64,000 nucleotides of DNA from Mycobacterium sp. Marseille-P9652 (GTDB taxonomy: Bacteria > Actinomycetota > Actinomycetes > Mycobacteriales > Mycobacteriaceae), in contig NZ_CACRUY010000004.1 of the NCBI RefSeq assembly GCF_902652685.1, positions 102,580 through 166,579 on the forward strand, written 5' to 3'. Shown piece by piece: positions 34,630-43,924 of this stretch. The translations under genes and the position numbers were made by a program. A model generated the notes under the pieces. The model searched no databases, was not told the DNA's origin, and saw only the letters and a program-made list of their open reading frames with translations. Positions within the stretch are counted from its first letter, which is position 1; every line of letters starts with the position of its first letter.

Positions 34630-36848
34630 GCGGAAGAGGCGACTCCGAAGCCGACTTTCACGCCCGCTACGAGGCGGCCCTGCGCGCCTTCCTGCGGGCC
34701 CGCGGCGAGGACGACCTGGCGGTCGGGCACGAGCTGGGGCGCCGCGCGCTGCAGGAGCGCATCAGCGTGCTCGAGATCGTCGAACACCACGTACGGCTGG
34801 TCCTCGAGGTTTCCAAGGACTATCGGGTCGACGCGCCGATCGCCCTGGAATTCCTGTTGCAGACCCTGGTCCCGCTCGACGTCGCGACGCGGGGGTTCCT
34901 CGACGGCACCAGGCGCTACGAGGAGCAGCGGGCCCGGGCCGAGGGGCTCGCCGACCGCGACAAGTTCCGCACCGCGCTGGTCAACTCGCTGCAGGAAGGG
35001 TTCTTCGTCTCCGACCACGAGGGCTCCGTCGTCGAGATGAACGACGCACTGATCGACATCCTCGGTTACCCGGCGGAGGGGTTGCCGTACCGGTGGCCGC
35101 ACCCCTGGCTGGTCGACAAGCGGGGCGCCCATCAACAGCAATCGCGCGTCCGCAGCCACGGCACCACCTCCTATGAGACGCCGATCCGGCATCGGGACGG
35201 TCACCTCGCGTGGGTGGCGGTGAGCATCAACGCCGTCAAGGAGGCCGGCAGCGACCGGGACGTGTACGTGGGCACGATCCGCGACGTCACGGCCGAGCGG
35301 GCCTTCGCCGCCCGCGAGAGCGCGGTGCTGCGCCTGGCCACGGCGGTGGCGGTCGCCAAGAGCGTGGACGAACTGCTCGCGATCGCTCTCGACGAGTGCC
35401 GCGCGGCGATCGACGTCCAGCGGGTGGTCGCGGTGTCGTGGCCGGGCGGGGGCGGGGATCCGTCGGTCCAGGTGGCCGGCGAGCCCACCGCGTCGAGCTG
35501 GCGGGAGCTGGACCCCTGGTTGCGCCACACGTTCGCCGACGCCCGGCACCAGCTGCCGCTGACGGCCACGACCGTCGACCGGCCCGACCACCCCGGCAAG
35601 GCGGCGGGACTCGTCGCGGTGCTCTCGGGCGCGGGTGACCTGGCGCTGTGGCTGGAGCTCCGCACGCCGCGCTGGGTCAGCGCCGAGGACCGGCTGTTGA
35701 TCACGGTCCTCATCGGCCACCTCAGCCTGGCGATGCAGCACGTCCGGCAATTCGAGAACGCGCGGGAGACGTCGCTGACCCTGCAGCGCGCGATGCTGCC
35801 GCCGGTGCAGCCGCCGCCGGGCTTCGTGGTGCGCTACGAACCCGCGGTGCCGCCGCTGGAGATCGGCGGGGACTGGTACGACGTGCTGCCCATCGGCGAC
35901 GACCGCATCGGCATCGTGGTCGGCGACTGCGTCGGCCGGGGCCTGCCCGCGGCCGCGATCATGGGCCAGCTGCGCAGCTCGGCGCGCGCGCTGCTGATCA
36001 ACGGCGCCGAGCCGGCGTTGCTGCTCGAGCAGCTCGACTCGGCCGCCTCGCTGATCCCGAACGCCTACTGCACCACCGTTTTCCTGGCGATCCTCGACAC
36101 CAGGACGGGCGTCCTCCAGTACAGCAACGCGGGCCACATGCCCGCCGTCCTCGCCGGACCGGGGCCGGGCGCGACGACGATGCTGACCGACGCCGCGTCC
36201 GTCCCGCTCGCGGTCCGCCGCGACGAACCGCGGCCCCAGGCGACCCGCGTGCTCCCACACGGCTCTACGCTGATGCTCTACACCGACGGGCTCGTCGAGC
36301 GCAAACACGAGTCCATCGATGACGGAATAGGCCGCGCCGCAGACGTTTTGGTGAACACCAAGAACCTGCCGCTGAACGCCGTCGCGGACGCGGTGCTGCG
36401 CGAACTGTCGCCGGCGGCGGGATACGACGACGACGTGGCGATGGTGATCTACCGCCACGGGCACGCCCCCCTGCAGATCGAAAGCCCCGCCGTCGCAGAC
36501 CAATTGGCCGGCATCCGGCGCCGGTTGGCCGAGTGGCTGCGGGCCGCCGAGGTTCCCGACGACGTCGCCTCGGACATCATCCTGGTTGCCAGCGAGGCGT
36601 GCACCAACTGCGTCGAACACGCGTACCGCGGCGGCGGGGTCGGGACGATGTCGCTCGAGGCCGACCTCGTCGACGGCGAAGTCCGCGCGCGGGTCGCCGA
36701 CTCGGGAACGTGGAAGACTCCCGCCGCCAACCCGGGCAACAGCGGGCGGGGGCTGGTCCTGATGAGGGCCCTCAGCGGCGCCCTGGAGTTCGACCGCACG
36801 CCCACCGGCACCACGGTCGACCTCGCGTTCCCGCTGCCGGCGGGCTGA
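34626..36848 (+). CDS. RsbU-type PP2C phosphatase with PAS, GAF and C-terminal HATPase domains
   Basis: The 740-aa multidomain regulator has four parts: an N-terminal helical domain (about 10-105, RsbRD/RsbU-like), PAS (about 115-225), GAF (about 235-385), and SpoIIE/PP2C phosphatase (about 400-600, with GGDWYDVLP, GDCVGRGLPAA, SNAGHMP and YTDGLVER). A GHKL HATPase follows (about 615-738, SEACTNCVEHAY and DSGTW...GRGLVLMRAL). It therefore joins a phosphatase for the antagonist with an RsbW-like kinase, like M. tuberculosis Rv1364c but without the C-terminal STAS. It is the expected output of RsbT. Confidence 0.84.
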   Translation: MSGRGDSEADFHARYEAALRAFLRARGEDDLAVGHELGRRALQERISVLEIVEHHVRLVLEVSKDYRVDAPIALEFLLQTLVPLDVATRGFLDGTRRYEEQRARAEGLADRDKFRTALVNSLQEGFFVSDHEGSVVEMNDALIDILGYPAEGLPYRWPHPWLVDKRGAHQQQSRVRSHGTTSYETPIRHRDGHLAWVAVSINAVKEAGSDRDVYVGTIRDVTAERAFAARESAVLRLATAVAVAKSVDELLAIALDECRAAIDVQRVVAVSWPGGGGDPSVQVAGEPTASSWRELDPWLRHTFADARHQLPLTATTVDRPDHPGKAAGLVAVLSGAGDLALWLELRTPRWVSAEDRLLITVLIGHLSLAMQHVRQFENARETSLTLQRAMLPPVQPPPGFVVRYEPAVPPLEIGGDWYDVLPIGDDRIGIVVGDCVGRGLPAAAIMGQLRSSARALLINGAEPALLLEQLDSAASLIPNAYCTTVFLAILDTRTGVLQYSNAGHMPAVLAGPGPGATTMLTDAASVPLAVRRDEPRPQATRVLPHGSTLMLYTDGLVERKHESIDDGIGRAADVLVNTKNLPLNAVADAVLRELSPAAGYDDDVAMVIYRHGHAPLQIESPAVADQLAGIRRRLAEWLRAAEVPDDVASDIILVASEACTNCVEHAYRGGGVGTMSLEADLVDGEVRARVADSGTWKTPAANPGNSGRGLVLMRALSGALEFDRTPTGTTVDLAFPLPAG

Positions 36849-36890
36849 CCGGCACCGTTTGCCGGCCCCCGCATCCGGGTAGACATCGGC

Positions 36891-37910
36891 GTGACCCGCG
36901 CATCGACCATGCTGGAGCCGGCGCTGCCGGCCGCGCACGGACCACTGTCGACGGCGGTCCGCCGCGCGCTGGCCGGGCCGCCCGGCCGCGACCCGCTGAC
37001 CCGCATCGGGGCCTCCGTTCGCGACTCCGACCCCTACGGCCTGGACCTGCAGCTGGCGCTGAGCATGTGCTATGAGCTGCACTACCGCGGATTCGCCGGG
37101 GTGGATCCCGCCTGGGAATGGAATCCGGCATTACTGCAGCTCCGCGCCGAGCTGGAGCGGGAGTTCCTTGCCGGCGTGCGCCGCGACGTCGGGGTCATCG
37201 AGCCGGACGCCACCGCGGCCGCCGAGATGGAGGCCATCGCGGCCGAGCCGGCCGACGGCACGGGCCCGTCATACTTCCTGCGCGACCACGGAACGTGGGA
37301 GCAGATGTGCGAATACTTCGTGCACCGCTCGGTGTACCACCTCAAGGAGGGTGACCCGCACGCGTGGGCGATCCCCCGGCTGATGGGCCGCGCCAAGGCG
37401 GGGTTCGTCGCGGTGGAGTTCGACGAGTACGGCGCCGGACAGGCCGCCCGCCTGCATCAGCAGCTGTTCGCCGATCTTCTCGAGGCGGCCGGCCTGGATT
37501 CGGACTACCTCGGCTACATCGACGCGGTGCCCGCGGAATCGCTGGCGGCGGTGAACCTGATGTCGATGTTCGGGTTGCACCGTTCGCTGCGCGGCGCGGC
37601 CATCGGGCACTTCGCGTCCACCGAAATCACCTCGCCGCCGGGATCACGGCGCATGGTGCGGGCACTGCAGCGGTTGCAGGCGCCGCCCGCGTGCGTCGAG
37701 TTCTACAGCGAGCACGTTGAGGCGGACGCGGTGCACGAACACGTGGTCCGCATCGACGTGGTCGGCGATCTCGTCGCCCGTGAACCCGAGCTGGACCCCG
37801 ACGTCGTGTTCGGGATCCGCGCGCACGCGGCGGTCGAGGATCGGCTGGCCGACCGGCTTATGACGTCGTGGGAGCGGGGCCAGACGTCGCTGCGGACGCC
37901 TCTGACCTAG
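36891..37910 (+). CDS. Iron-containing redox enzyme (heme-oxygenase-like diiron family)
   Basis: The 339-aa protein starts at GTG 36891. It resembles the all-helical heme-oxygenase-like diiron oxidase family annotated as iron-containing redox enzymes: helices with Glu/His ligands are seen in YELHYRGFAG, MCEYFVHRSVYHLKEGDPH, VEFDEYGAG and FYSEHVEADAVHEH. The substrate is unknown. Its 3' end overlaps the convergent CDGSH gene by 53 bp. Association with a CDGSH protein and a HemK-like methyltransferase suggests a common redox or modification task. Confidence 0.75.
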   Translation: MTRASTMLEPALPAAHGPLSTAVRRALAGPPGRDPLTRIGASVRDSDPYGLDLQLALSMCYELHYRGFAGVDPAWEWNPALLQLRAELEREFLAGVRRDVGVIEPDATAAAEMEAIAAEPADGTGPSYFLRDHGTWEQMCEYFVHRSVYHLKEGDPHAWAIPRLMGRAKAGFVAVEFDEYGAGQAARLHQQLFADLLEAAGLDSDYLGYIDAVPAESLAAVNLMSMFGLHRSLRGAAIGHFASTEITSPPGSRRMVRALQRLQAPPACVEFYSEHVEADAVHEHVVRIDVVGDLVAREPELDPDVVFGIRAHAAVEDRLADRLMTSWERGQTSLRTPLT

Positions 37911-38121
37911 CGGCTTCGCGTTCAGTGTTGCCGCCCTTGAGGTTTCGGCACCGGCGGTGGCTGGTGTCGCAGAGGGGATAATCCTCGCTGCGCCGGCACG
38001 TGCACACGGCCACCATGAACCGGTCCGACTCCACGACGGCGCCGTTGGGCATTTCGATCCGCGCGGGACCCGACACCAGGACGGGCCCGCCCGGCACGAC
38101 TTGCACACGGGTGGCGGTCAT
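37858..38121 (-). CDS. CDGSH iron-sulfur domain protein
   Basis: The 87-aa protein has a perfect CDGSH motif: C40-T-C42, then PLC51-D52-T-S-H55, the three Cys and one His that hold a labile [2Fe-2S] cluster. No transmembrane anchor is present, so it is soluble, probably an electron carrier or Fe-S donor. It starts in an ATGA overlap with the methyltransferase stop and ends inside the convergent redox-enzyme gene. Confidence 0.85.
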   Translation of the reverse strand: MTATRVQVVPGGPVLVSGPARIEMPNGAVVESDRFMVAVCTCRRSEDYPLCDTSHRRCRNLKGGNTEREAARSEASAATSGPAPTTS

Positions 38122-38807
38122 CGCTTGTCCGCCCGGATCACGACCAGCTCCTCTTGCCGGCGCCCGCGGGGAATCTGCCCGCCGTCCTCGAGCCACTTCG
38201 CCCGTGCCGTCATCACCGGACCAAAGGGAATCCATTTGGTGGCAACGACTTCGGCGTCCATGCCGGACGACTTGAGCGCCTTCAGCGACTCCTGGACCCC
38301 GGAGAGGGCGGAGTGCACGAGCAACAGGGTCCCTCCGTCGCGCAACAGATCGGGAACCGATTCGCACAACGGGTCGAGGATCATCCGGCCATCCGTTCCG
38401 GCGTTCCACGCCCACGACGGCCCCGCGCCAAGGGGAATCACCTCGGTGTCGCCGCCCGGTGGGGTCGGCACATAGGGCGGGTTGGACACGACGACGTCGA
38501 ACGGTCCGCTGTCCATAGCACCCAGCCAGGTTCCTTCCCGGACATCCACTTCCACGCCCGCCAGCGCCGCATTTCCCCGCGAACAGCGCACCGCGTGCGG
38601 GCAGATGTCGAACGCCGTGACGCTGGCGCAACCCAGTTCGGCCGCCGCGATCGCGACGAACCCGCTGCCGGTGCACAGGTCGAGTACGCGGCGCCCCGGA
38701 ATGAGCGCGCTCTGGTGCATGGCGTCCACGAGCAACCGGGAGTCGTCCTGCGGCTGATACACGTTGTAGTCGGCCGAGACGGCGGGATCGGGGTAAGTGG
38801 TTGTCAA
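38118..38807 (-). CDS. HemK/PrmC-like class I SAM methyltransferase
   Basis: The 229-aa enzyme has SAM-binding VLDLCTGSGFVAIAAAE and the catalytic NPPY motif (VVSNPPYVPTP), typical of N5-glutamine methyltransferases of release factors (HemK/Mtq2) but shared with other N-methyltransferases. The N-terminal recognition domain of PrmC is absent, as in Mtq2-type proteins. It is translationally coupled to the CDGSH gene. It is not likely to be the housekeeping prmC, which lies elsewhere in mycobacteria. Confidence 0.78.
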   Translation of the reverse strand: MTTTYPDPAVSADYNVYQPQDDSRLLVDAMHQSALIPGRRVLDLCTGSGFVAIAAAELGCASVTAFDICPHAVRCSRGNAALAGVEVDVREGTWLGAMDSGPFDVVVSNPPYVPTPPGGDTEVIPLGAGPSWAWNAGTDGRMILDPLCESVPDLLRDGGTLLLVHSALSGVQESLKALKSSGMDAEVVATKWIPFGPVMTARAKWLEDGGQIPRGRRQEELVVIRADKR

Positions 38808-38935
38808 GGTAGGCCTTTCGAGAACCCACGCGGCCCACCCTGAAAGGGGCCGCCGCGGAGACGGTGACGGCTTGCCTCGTGTCTATGCCCGCAAACTTGG
38901 GGGTTCAAACGGAGCAAATCCGGTAGCGGTATCGC

Positions 38936-39490
38936 CTAACCCGCAGGCGCGTGGGCGAATTGCTGGACGATCGTCGCGCAGAAGGCCGGGAGGTCCTTGG
39001 GCGACCGGCTCGTCGTCAGGTTGCCGTCCACGACGACCTCCTCGTCGACCACGTTGGCGCCCGCGTTGCGCAGGTCGGTGCGGATGCTCGGATACGACGT
39101 CAGCGTCCGCCCGGCCGCCACCCCGGCCTCGAGCAGGGTCCAGGGTCCGTGACAGATTGCGGCGACGGGCTTTCCGGACTCGACGAAGTCGCGGACGAAG
39201 CCCACCGCCGTGGAGTCCATGCGCAGCTTGTCCGGGTTCACGGTGCCGCCCGGCAGCACCAGGGCGTCGAACTCGTCGACCGTCGCGTCGCCCACCGCGC
39301 GGTCGACCGGGAAGGTTCCGGCCGGCTCGAGATCGTGGTTGCGGGCCTGGATCTCACCGGTTTTCAGCGACAGCAGCTCGACCTGGGCGCCGGCTTCCTC
39401 GACCGCCGCGCGGGGCTGCTCGAGTTCCACCTTCTCGACGCCGTCGGCCGCCAGGAACGCGACCTTCTTGCCTTGCAACTTATTTGACAT
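38936..39490 (-). CDS. DJ-1/PfpI-family protein
   Basis: This 184-aa DJ-1/PfpI fold protein has the nucleophile elbow AAICHGPW (Cys), an early Glu (GVEKVELEQP) and His/Asp positions normal for the PfpI branch. Members act as glyoxalases, deglycases or proteases. It lies 34 bp after the alcohol dehydrogenase gene on the same strand, suggesting a role in aldehyde or carbonyl stress. Confidence 0.85.
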   Translation of the reverse strand: MSNKLQGKKVAFLAADGVEKVELEQPRAAVEEAGAQVELLSLKTGEIQARNHDLEPAGTFPVDRAVGDATVDEFDALVLPGGTVNPDKLRMDSTAVGFVRDFVESGKPVAAICHGPWTLLEAGVAAGRTLTSYPSIRTDLRNAGANVVDEEVVVDGNLTTSRSPKDLPAFCATIVQQFAHAPAG

Positions 39491-39524
39491 CTGGGGTTCT
39501 CCTTGGGCGAATGTCGATTTTCCG

Positions 39525-40694
39525 TCAGGGCTTGAGGATGACCTTGGTGCACCGGTCCTGCTTGTGCTTGAAGATCTCGTAGCCGTGGGCGGCCTGGTCG
39601 AGCGACAGGTGGTGGGTGATGATGATCGTGGGGTCGATGTCGCCGCTCCGGATGCGTTCCAGCAGCGGCCGCATGTACCGCTGCACGTGGCACTGGCCGG
39701 TTTTGACGGTCAGCGACCGGTTCATCACCGCACCGATCGGGAACTTGTCCATCATTCCGCCGTACACGCCGATGATCGAGATCGTGCCGCCGTTGCGGCA
39801 ACTCAGGGCCGCTTCCCGAAGGGCATGCGGCCGTTCGGTTTCCAGCCGCATCGCCTGCTTGGCGCGATCGTAGGCGTCCACCAGGGCCGTGCCGTTGCGG
39901 GCCTCCATGCCGACCGCGTCGATGCAGTGGTCGGGGCCGCGCCCGGCGGTGATGTCCTGAAGCGTCGCGAGCACCGGCGACTCCTCGAAGTTGACCGCCG
40001 TCGCACCGATCTTCTGGGCCAGCTCGAGCCGGTATGGCACGCGGTCGATAGCAACCACTTTCGACGCGCCCAGCAAATACGCGCTCATCATCGCGAAGAG
40101 GCCGACCGGCCCGGCGCCCCAGACCGCGACCACGTCCCCGGGCTTGATGTCGCACATCTCCGCGCCCATGTACCCGGTCGGCAGGATGTCGGACAGGAAC
40201 AGCACCTGCTCGTCGGTGAGGTCGTCGGAGATCTTCAGCGGGCCCACGTCGGCGAAGGGCACCCGGGCGTATTCGGCCTGGCCGCCGGCGAAGCCGCCGA
40301 GCATGTGGGAGTAGCCGAAGAGGCCGGCCGGTGAGTGGCCCATGAACTTCTCGGCGATTCCGGCGTTGGGATTGGAGTTTTCACACAGCGAGAACAGGTC
40401 GCGCTCGCAGGCGGCACACGCCCCGCAGGCGATCGGGAACGGGACCACCACCCGGTCGCCCACGGCGAGGTTGCGCACCGCCTTGCCGACGTCGACGACC
40501 TCGCCCATGAACTCGTGCCCCAACACGTCGCCGCGCTTGACGGTGGGGATGTAGCCGTCGTACAGGTGCAGGTCCGAACCGCAGATCGCCGTGGACGTGA
40601 TCTTGACGATCGCGTCGCGGTCGTTGAGGATCTTCGGGTCCGGAACCGTCTGCACCTCAACGCTGTTGCGGCCCGCCCATACTGTCGCCCTCAT
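39525..40694 (-). CDS. Zinc-dependent alcohol/formaldehyde dehydrogenase
   Basis: This 389-aa medium-chain dehydrogenase has [11 protein letters not shown] and [12 protein letters not shown] for the catalytic zinc, [15 protein letters not shown] for the structural zinc, and [12 protein letters not shown] for NAD binding. The length and C-terminal insertion fit the glutathione-independent formaldehyde-dehydrogenase-like branch. ATG 40694 overlaps the stop of the SRPBCC gene (ATGA), and the DJ-1 gene follows, so the three form one operon. Confidence 0.87.
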   Translation of the reverse strand: MRATVWAGRNSVEVQTVPDPKILNDRDAIVKITSTAICGSDLHLYDGYIPTVKRGDVLGHEFMGEVVDVGKAVRNLAVGDRVVVPFPIACGACAACERDLFSLCENSNPNAGIAEKFMGHSPAGLFGYSHMLGGFAGGQAEYARVPFADVGPLKISDDLTDEQVLFLSDILPTGYMGAEMCDIKPGDVVAVWGAGPVGLFAMMSAYLLGASKVVAIDRVPYRLELAQKIGATAVNFEESPVLATLQDITAGRGPDHCIDAVGMEARNGTALVDAYDRAKQAMRLETERPHALREAALSCRNGGTISIIGVYGGMMDKFPIGAVMNRSLTVKTGQCHVQRYMRPLLERIRSGDIDPTIIITHHLSLDQAAHGYEIFKHKQDRCTKVILKP

Positions 40695-41626
40695 GCCCTT
40701 GCTCCCTCTCCGGTGGGTTGACCGGGTCGCTGCTTCAGTTGCGCCTTGGCGGTGGTGCCCTCGGGCGAGCCGTCGGACCGCATCACCTGCCCGGTCTCGA
40801 GGATTTGCTTGAAGCGCCGAAGGTCGTCGTTGACCTGCTGGTCGGGTGATTCGCCGAACAGCGTCGCGGCAGCCTTGCCCAGCGCCCCGCCGGGCAGGTG
40901 ATAGCCGATCGTCACGCGAACCTCGGTGCTCGCGCCGTCGGGCGTCGGCGTGAACTCGACACTGCCGCCGTTGTCGACCGACGCGCCCGGCAGCGACTGC
41001 CACGCGATTCGCCTGCCGGGTTCGTCCTCGGTGATCTGGGCGTTCCACTCCACCGACCGCCCGGCCGGCGCGCTCGCGACCCAGTGGGAGCGCCCGTCGC
41101 CGTCGGCGGTGACGGATTTCAGGTGATACATGAAGGCCGGCAGATTCGCCACGTCGCGCCAGAAGGCGTACACCTCGTCCGGCGAACGCCGGACGGTGAC
41201 CGCGGCGCGCACCGCGCGATGCCCCGAGCCGCCGGCGTGGCGGCCGCGGTCGTCGGCGGAGGCGCGCACCGCCGCGTACAGGTCGAGCACCCCTATCCCG
41301 GAAAGCGCCACGGCGGTGATCACGCCCCGCCGGCGCCGGCCCGGGCCGCGGGCGGCGACCCCCGCCAGCAGCAGCGCCGTGTCCAGGACGTCGCCGGCCA
41401 CCCGCGTCCATACCAGCCGCTCCGGGCCGGCCAAAAGGGCGGCGCCGTGCCCACATTCACGCGCGCCGAGCGCGCGGATGACGGCCCTTGAGCGGGGCGT
41501 CTCGTCCACCCCCGCGACGTCGGCTATCTTGCCGGGTGCCAGCAGTTCGCCCAGGCCGAGGCCGAAACTCGCGGCGGCCAGCGCCTTCACCAAAGTTCCC
41601 GTGCCATTCCCGGATTCGTCAGTCAT
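40691..41626 (-). CDS. Membrane-anchored SRPBCC (polyketide cyclase/START-like) protein
   Basis: The roughly 311-aa protein has an N-terminal hydrophobic region with three or four short membrane helices (about 10-120) and a SRPBCC domain (about 130-275; [24 protein letters not shown] and the [16 protein letters not shown] segment). Such domains bind hydrophobic ligands. It is translationally coupled to the zinc dehydrogenase. The start was set at MTDESGNG; ten further codons upstream are open. Confidence 0.78.
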   Translation of the reverse strand: MTDESGNGTGTLVKALAAASFGLGLGELLAPGKIADVAGVDETPRSRAVIRALGARECGHGAALLAGPERLVWTRVAGDVLDTALLLAGVAARGPGRRRRGVITAVALSGIGVLDLYAAVRASADDRGRHAGGSGHRAVRAAVTVRRSPDEVYAFWRDVANLPAFMYHLKSVTADGDGRSHWVASAPAGRSVEWNAQITEDEPGRRIAWQSLPGASVDNGGSVEFTPTPDGASTEVRVTIGYHLPGGALGKAAATLFGESPDQQVNDDLRRFKQILETGQVMRSDGSPEGTTAKAQLKQRPGQPTGEGARA

Positions 41627-41785
41627 CGCCTGCTCCCCCTGCCCCGCCGGATGCAATCAGTGCTCAAATCCGATGCGAGACAACGGGTCACACTATTTCC
41701 GGGCGTCGGTCGTTGGTGGTGCCTCGAGCCGCGCGGCTCGCACCATGGCAGCGAGTACCCTGGCCCGATTCGGCCAAACGTCCGA

Positions 41786-42772
41786 TCAGCGCGACGCGTC
41801 GCGCAGGGCCTCGAGCAACGGCTCGGCGGCTTCCTTGAGGAACCTCTCCTGCGTTTCGCCGCCGATCTGCACCAGCGCGATGTCGGTGAACCCCGCCTCC
41901 CAGTACGGTTTGACCGCCTCGACGATCGCGTCCAGGTCGGGCCCGCAGGGGATGCTCTCGGCGACGTCTTCGGGTCGCACGAACTGGGTCGCCCCGGCGA
42001 AACCGGCCGGAGTGGGCAGGTCGGCGTTCACCTTCCAGCCGCCGGCGAACCAGCGGAACTGGTCGTGCGCGCGTTGGACGGCGGCGTCGCGGTCGGGATC
42101 CCAGGACACCGGTATCTGCCCGACCACGCGGCCGGGAGGGGCGCCGTTGGCGGCCTGGCGCGCGGCGTGCCACGCGTCAACCAGTTCCTTGTCGGGTTCG
42201 ACCGCGACGAAATGGTCGGCGAGCTTGACGAACTTGTCGACGGCCTTTTCACCGCCCACGGCGACCGCGATGCCGACCGGCACGTCGGGGGTGTCCCACA
42301 GCCGCGCCGAGTCCACCTGGAAGTACTCCCCACGCCAGTTGACCAGCTCACCGCCGAACAACTCGCGGATGATCTTGATCGCCTCGCGCAGCATGTCCTG
42401 GCGGCGCTCGACGGTGGGCCAGCCCTTGCCGACCACGTGCTCGTTGAGGTTCTCGCCGCTGCCCAGGCCGAGGGTGAACCGGCCGTCGGACAGGATCTGC
42501 ACCGTGGCGGCCTGCTGCGCGACGATGGCCGGGTGATACCGCATCGTCGGGCAGGTCACGTAGGTGTAGAGGTCGACCCGCTCGGTCGCGTGCGCGACGG
42601 CGCCCAGCACGGTCCAGGCGTTGGGCGCGTGGCCCTGCGACACCAGCCACGGCGAGAAGTGGTCGCTGCACACCTCGAAGTCGAAGCCGCGCTCCTCGGC
42701 CGAAATGGCATAGTGGACAAGGTCTTTGGGCCCACTCTGCTCGGTCATGAGAGTGTAGCCGAAATTCGTCAT
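41786..42772 (-). CDS. F420-dependent LLM-class oxidoreductase
   Basis: The 328-aa luciferase-like TIM-barrel protein of the F420-dependent branch begins MTNFGYTLMTEQ, with the SDHFSPW, RFTLGLGSGENLNEHVVG and AVGGEKAV segments of glucose-6-phosphate-dehydrogenase (FGD)-like enzymes. It should use coenzyme F420 rather than FMN. The substrate is not known; it is shorter and more divergent than Fgd1. It stands 159 bp upstream of the SRPBCC gene, same strand. Confidence 0.84.
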   Translation of the reverse strand: MTNFGYTLMTEQSGPKDLVHYAISAEERGFDFEVCSDHFSPWLVSQGHAPNAWTVLGAVAHATERVDLYTYVTCPTMRYHPAIVAQQAATVQILSDGRFTLGLGSGENLNEHVVGKGWPTVERRQDMLREAIKIIRELFGGELVNWRGEYFQVDSARLWDTPDVPVGIAVAVGGEKAVDKFVKLADHFVAVEPDKELVDAWHAARQAANGAPPGRVVGQIPVSWDPDRDAAVQRAHDQFRWFAGGWKVNADLPTPAGFAGATQFVRPEDVAESIPCGPDLDAIVEAVKPYWEAGFTDIALVQIGGETQERFLKEAAEPLLEALRDASR

Positions 42773-42846
42773 GACAAGCTATTACCCGCTTGCCCGGCAG
42801 GAGTAACGCCGGGGCGGAAAATCGCCGTGGCGTTGCGCGCGCGCCG

Positions 42847-43917
42847 CTAGCCCGCGGTGGTGATCGAGTCGCCGGCGATGCCGGCCGCCCGCCGGGCCGC
42901 GAGCCGGCGCTTCTGGGGGTCGATCGTGTAGCGCGGATCGCGGGTCGACGCCAGGCCCGCCTCGAAGAAGCCGAACCGCAGCATCGCCGACGCCGCCAGC
43001 AGCGTCAGGCCGGACAGGGCGGCGACGCCGCGGTTGCCCCCGCCGAGCAGCGCGCCGAGCCCGCCCGCAGCGGCGAGCCGTTCGCTCCAGGACAGCAGGC
43101 GGCCGGGCCTGCCCTGGTGGAGCGGTTCCCTGGTGACCGGGTCCATCCGGTATTCGGTGAACCGCGCGGAGATCAGGTCGCCGACCGCGCCGATGACGGC
43201 CAGCGTGCGCGCGGGCCCCGCCTCGGACACCGGGGTGGTGATCATCGCCAAACCGCCCGCCGCCAGGCTCGCCGAACTGACGAACACGAACGGCAGGTCG
43301 CGGTAGGCGGCGTTCCAGGTCGGCGTCGCGGTGTCGGTGAGCAGCACCGCGGTGTAGACGGCGAGCGGCGGCGAGAAGAGCGCGGCCTCGAGTCCCGCCG
43401 GCCCCTCCATGGCGCGCAGCACGGACCGCAACGGGCCCAACGGGATCCGCTCGCCGGTCATCCGGTCGACCTCCGCCACCGCGGCGACCCCGATGCCGGC
43501 GCCGAAGAAGCTGAGGATCCACGAGCCGATACTCATCGGCGAGGTCAGCTTGACCGTCCGCAGCATGTTGACGAACCGCGCGGGCTTGCCGAGGTCCTTC
43601 ACCAGCGCGGCCGCCCCGAGCATCACCGCGATCAGGGCGGAAAGCCTGGAGTTGCGGCGCAACGTGTTCCGGCCGGTGAGCTGGGCCCCTGCCGCCAGCA
43701 GGCCGGACCCGCCCGCCACACCGCCCAGGAACAGGTACGCCGCCACCTCGGGTCCCCACGGCGCGGGCTTGACCACGGGACGCCCGTAGTACGAGGTGAA
43801 TTCGGCGTCGGGCACCATCACCGACTCGTCGCGGCGCCGGCGCCGGCGGCCGGACCTTTCGCGTTTCCGGCCCGGCGTATCCGGCGGGCGGAGGCTGTCG
43901 AATTCCGACGTGCTCAT
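42847..43917 (-). CDS. NrfD/PsrC-type membrane subunit of formate dehydrogenase
   Basis: The 356-aa polytopic protein has eight or so membrane helices. The start WGPEVAAYLFLGGVAGGSGL and the LVKDLGKPARFVNMLRTVKLTSPMS segment are the quinone-binding face of NrfD/PsrC-like subunits. It follows the iron-sulfur subunit by 7 bp and completes a three-subunit, quinone-reducing formate dehydrogenase. ATG 43917 was chosen over upstream open frame that overlaps fdhB deeply. Confidence 0.84.
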   Translation of the reverse strand: MSTSEFDSLRPPDTPGRKRERSGRRRRRRDESVMVPDAEFTSYYGRPVVKPAPWGPEVAAYLFLGGVAGGSGLLAAGAQLTGRNTLRRNSRLSALIAVMLGAAALVKDLGKPARFVNMLRTVKLTSPMSIGSWILSFFGAGIGVAAVAEVDRMTGERIPLGPLRSVLRAMEGPAGLEAALFSPPLAVYTAVLLTDTATPTWNAAYRDLPFVFVSSASLAAGGLAMITTPVSEAGPARTLAVIGAVGDLISARFTEYRMDPVTREPLHQGRPGRLLSWSERLAAAGGLGALLGGGNRGVAALSGLTLLAASAMLRFGFFEAGLASTRDPRYTIDPQKRRLAARRAAGIAGDSITTAG

Positions 43918-43924
43918 GCGGTTT

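Noticed and set aside
34608-37082. 824-codon open frame on the minus strand opposite the rsbU-like gene
   Set aside because: Composition is His/Arg/Gln-rich nonsense typical of antisense frames; the plus strand has clear PAS, GAF, PP2C and HATPase motifs.
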